Below, in pieces: positions 12,370 to 13,512 of a stretch of 13,512 nt of DNA. The stretch is from an uncultured Ruminococcus sp. (GTDB lineage Bacteria; Bacillota; Clostridia; Oscillospirales; CAG-272), in the NCBI GenBank assembly GCA_902797125.1, contig CADBRS010000214.1:1-13512 (forward strand). The letters are read 5' to 3'. A program made the position numbers and the translations under genes. Position 1 is the stretch's first letter. Each line of letters starts with the position of its first letter. The notes below the pieces were generated by a model. The model saw only the letters and a program-made list of their open reading frames with translations. It ran no database searches and was not told the DNA's origin.

Positions 12370-13512
12370 TCATTTTCTGATTTCCAATTCGGCATGGAAA
12401 GCTTTTTTCGTTTCGTAAAGATGTTCATCCGCCAGCCGGATGCACTCTTCCGTATCGTTTTGCGTCTGACGGGAGCAGCGGGCATATCCGAAAGAACAGG
12501 TCAGGTTGTACGGTTTCCCTTTTTCCTCGGTCAGCCTGGTCAGTTCTTCCGCGACATAGTCAACGACCTGTTCAGGATCGAACCGGTCTCCTTTGTGGGG
12601 CTGAACGACAAACAGAAATTCATCCCCTCCCAGTCGGGCGGTAAACCCGTCGAATCTCGACGCGGCATGCCTGAGCGCGCGCGCACAGATCTTCAGCGCG
12701 TCATCTCCTTCCAAATGGCCGAACTCGTCGTTGACATCTTTCAGGTTGTTCAGGTCTCCCATATAAAGATACACGGGGTCTGTTTCGGAAACGGTGGCCA
12801 AGGCAACGGACAGGTAATCGTATGCTTTTCTGCGGTTCGGAAGACCGGTCAGGACGTCCGTATTGAAATTCGAATCCTGAACCAGTATGAAAATGACCAT
12901 GATCACAGCGGAAATGGCTGCCGGAAATACGGATGTGTTGTGCGTGAAATTATCCAGAACGTCATAAACGACCAAAATCCCTACGGCCGCCATCAGCTGA
13001 ATCGACGTTTTGCGTTTGGAAGATGTCTTGGCGCGAATGGCATTGATCAAGCTGACGATCAGAACGGTCAGAAGATAGAGCGACGTCGCAATGATCATCA
13101 CCATATAAAGCGGCCCGGTCCCCAGCATATCAGCATCGTTGATGGTATAGATCCATCCCGTCAGCGGACTGGATAAGATCATCACCGCCGAAACGGTAAA
13201 CGGGGCTGCCCAGATGATCCTGACGGGAAACGAGACCTTTGAAAAAATGTTCAGTCTGGTCACCGTGAAGCCAAAGAAAGCGACTGCACAGGTACAGATG
13301 GACAGATAGCTGAACATGCAAATCACCATGAACAGGTAATGAGGAATATGGATCGCTTCGCTCTCCTGCAACGTCCAGAGACTGTTGAAGAGCAGATATG
13401 ACATATGCGCAATGATCAGGCCGAAAAACGTTTTGCGTTCCTCTTCATTGATAAAGGCTCTTCCGATCCTGGTCAAAACGAATATGTCCATGACGAAAAA
13501 CGTTGCCTGAAA
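12370..13512 (-). CDS. Multi-pass membrane diguanylate cyclase (GGDEF), 5' end cut by window
   Basis: The frame is open to the end of the window (380 codons seen). The ATG at 13491 has no convincing ribosome site and lies within what looks like a membrane helix, so the true start is probably outside. Numbering is from that Met. Six hydrophobic helices are seen after it, at about 22-41, 50-75, 88-113, 125-150, 163-181 and 188-205, suggesting a seven-helix sensor. The GGDEF domain covers 209-365: DVLTGLPNRR (212-221), DLNNLKDVNDEFGHLEGD (246-263) and intact GGDEF (288-292). It should make cyclic di-GMP from two GTP on the cytoplasmic face. The product-inhibition site normally reads RxxD; here that place reads RFDG (279-282), so feedback control may be lost. 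The gene is separated from the serpin gene by 98 nt. Confidence 0.92.
   Translation of the reverse strand, partial: FQATFFVMDIFVLTRIGRAFINEEERKTFFGLIIAHMSYLLFNSLWTLQESEAIHIPHYLFMVICMFSYLSICTCAVAFFGFTVTRLNIFSKVSFPVRIIWAAPFTVSAVMILSSPLTGWIYTINDADMLGTGPLYMVMIIATSLYLLTVLIVSLINAIRAKTSSKRKTSIQLMAAVGILVVYDVLDNFTHNTSVFPAAISAVIMVIFILVQDSNFNTDVLTGLPNRRKAYDYLSVALATVSETDPVYLYMGDLNNLKDVNDEFGHLEGDDALKICARALRHAASRFDGFTARLGGDEFLFVVQPHKGDRFDPEQVVDYVAEELTRLTEEKGKPYNLTCSFGYARCSRQTQNDTEECIRLADEHLYETKKAFHAELEIRK

Noticed and set aside
11983..13176. Plus-strand open frame of 397 codons opposite the serpin and diguanylate cyclase genes
   Set aside because: Despite its length it spans two well-supported genes and the inverted repeat between them, with no recognisable domain or ribosome site.

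Overview
The window looks like chromosomal DNA of an uncultured or gut-type Clostridia-class Firmicute. The signs are a true IreB-family gene, strong AGGAGG-type ribosome binding sites, Gram-positive lipoproteins with classic lipoboxes and acidic Ser/Thr/Glu linkers, a CotH-type protein, and an XRE/sigma-region-4 regulator whose C-terminal half resembles the sigma factors paired with membrane proteins in Clostridia. Base composition looks moderate by eye; I did not compute it. I see no RNA genes, CRISPR arrays, insertion sequences or phage genes.

Layout. (1) 1-894, plus strand: the 3' end of a secreted-type right-handed beta-helix (GH28-like) protein, closed by a strong hairpin terminator at 899-928 that can also serve the convergent unit. 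All other genes are on the minus strand and are described in transcription order, from high to low coordinates. (2) 13512-12370: a multi-pass membrane diguanylate cyclase, 5' end outside the window. (3) 12271-10952: a lipoprotein serpin, with a perfect 14-bp inverted repeat over its upstream region and a terminator at about 10860-10886. (4) 10755-4868: a compact five-gene operon behind a near-consensus sigma-A promoter (TTGACA-17-TAAAAT): ireB, ribF, a DacF-like penicillin-binding protein homologue, a CotH-kinase-family lipoprotein and a phosphohexomutase. Junctions are 7 nt, a 35-nt overlap, 5-7 nt and 26 nt, and the unit ends in a hairpin terminator at 4787-4819. (5) 4645-1105: a two-gene unit with its own promoter (TTGATT-17-TACAAT), a 159-aa XRE/sigma-4 hybrid regulator overlapping by 20 nt a 1026-aa single-pass membrane protein with a very large external domain.

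How they may work together (inference). The five-gene operon is envelope-centred. IreB is the known target of PASTA kinase signalling in beta-lactam tolerance, the DacF homologue belongs to the peptidoglycan carboxypeptidase family, the CotH homologue is lipid-anchored outside the membrane, and the phosphohexomutase can feed sugar-phosphate precursors of envelope polymers. Two members carry unexpected changes. IreB is short and lacks the usual N-terminal Thr/Phe phosphosite segment. The DacF homologue keeps SxxK but has lost the canonical SxN serine and the KTG motif. The serpin and the diguanylate cyclase add extracellular protease defence and c-di-GMP signalling.

The most promising unusual system is the XRE/sigma-4 hybrid with its giant membrane partner. 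It resembles the common clostridial sigma-factor/membrane-partner pair, but the promoter-melting sigma-2 domain is replaced by a phage-repressor-type helix-turn-helix domain.
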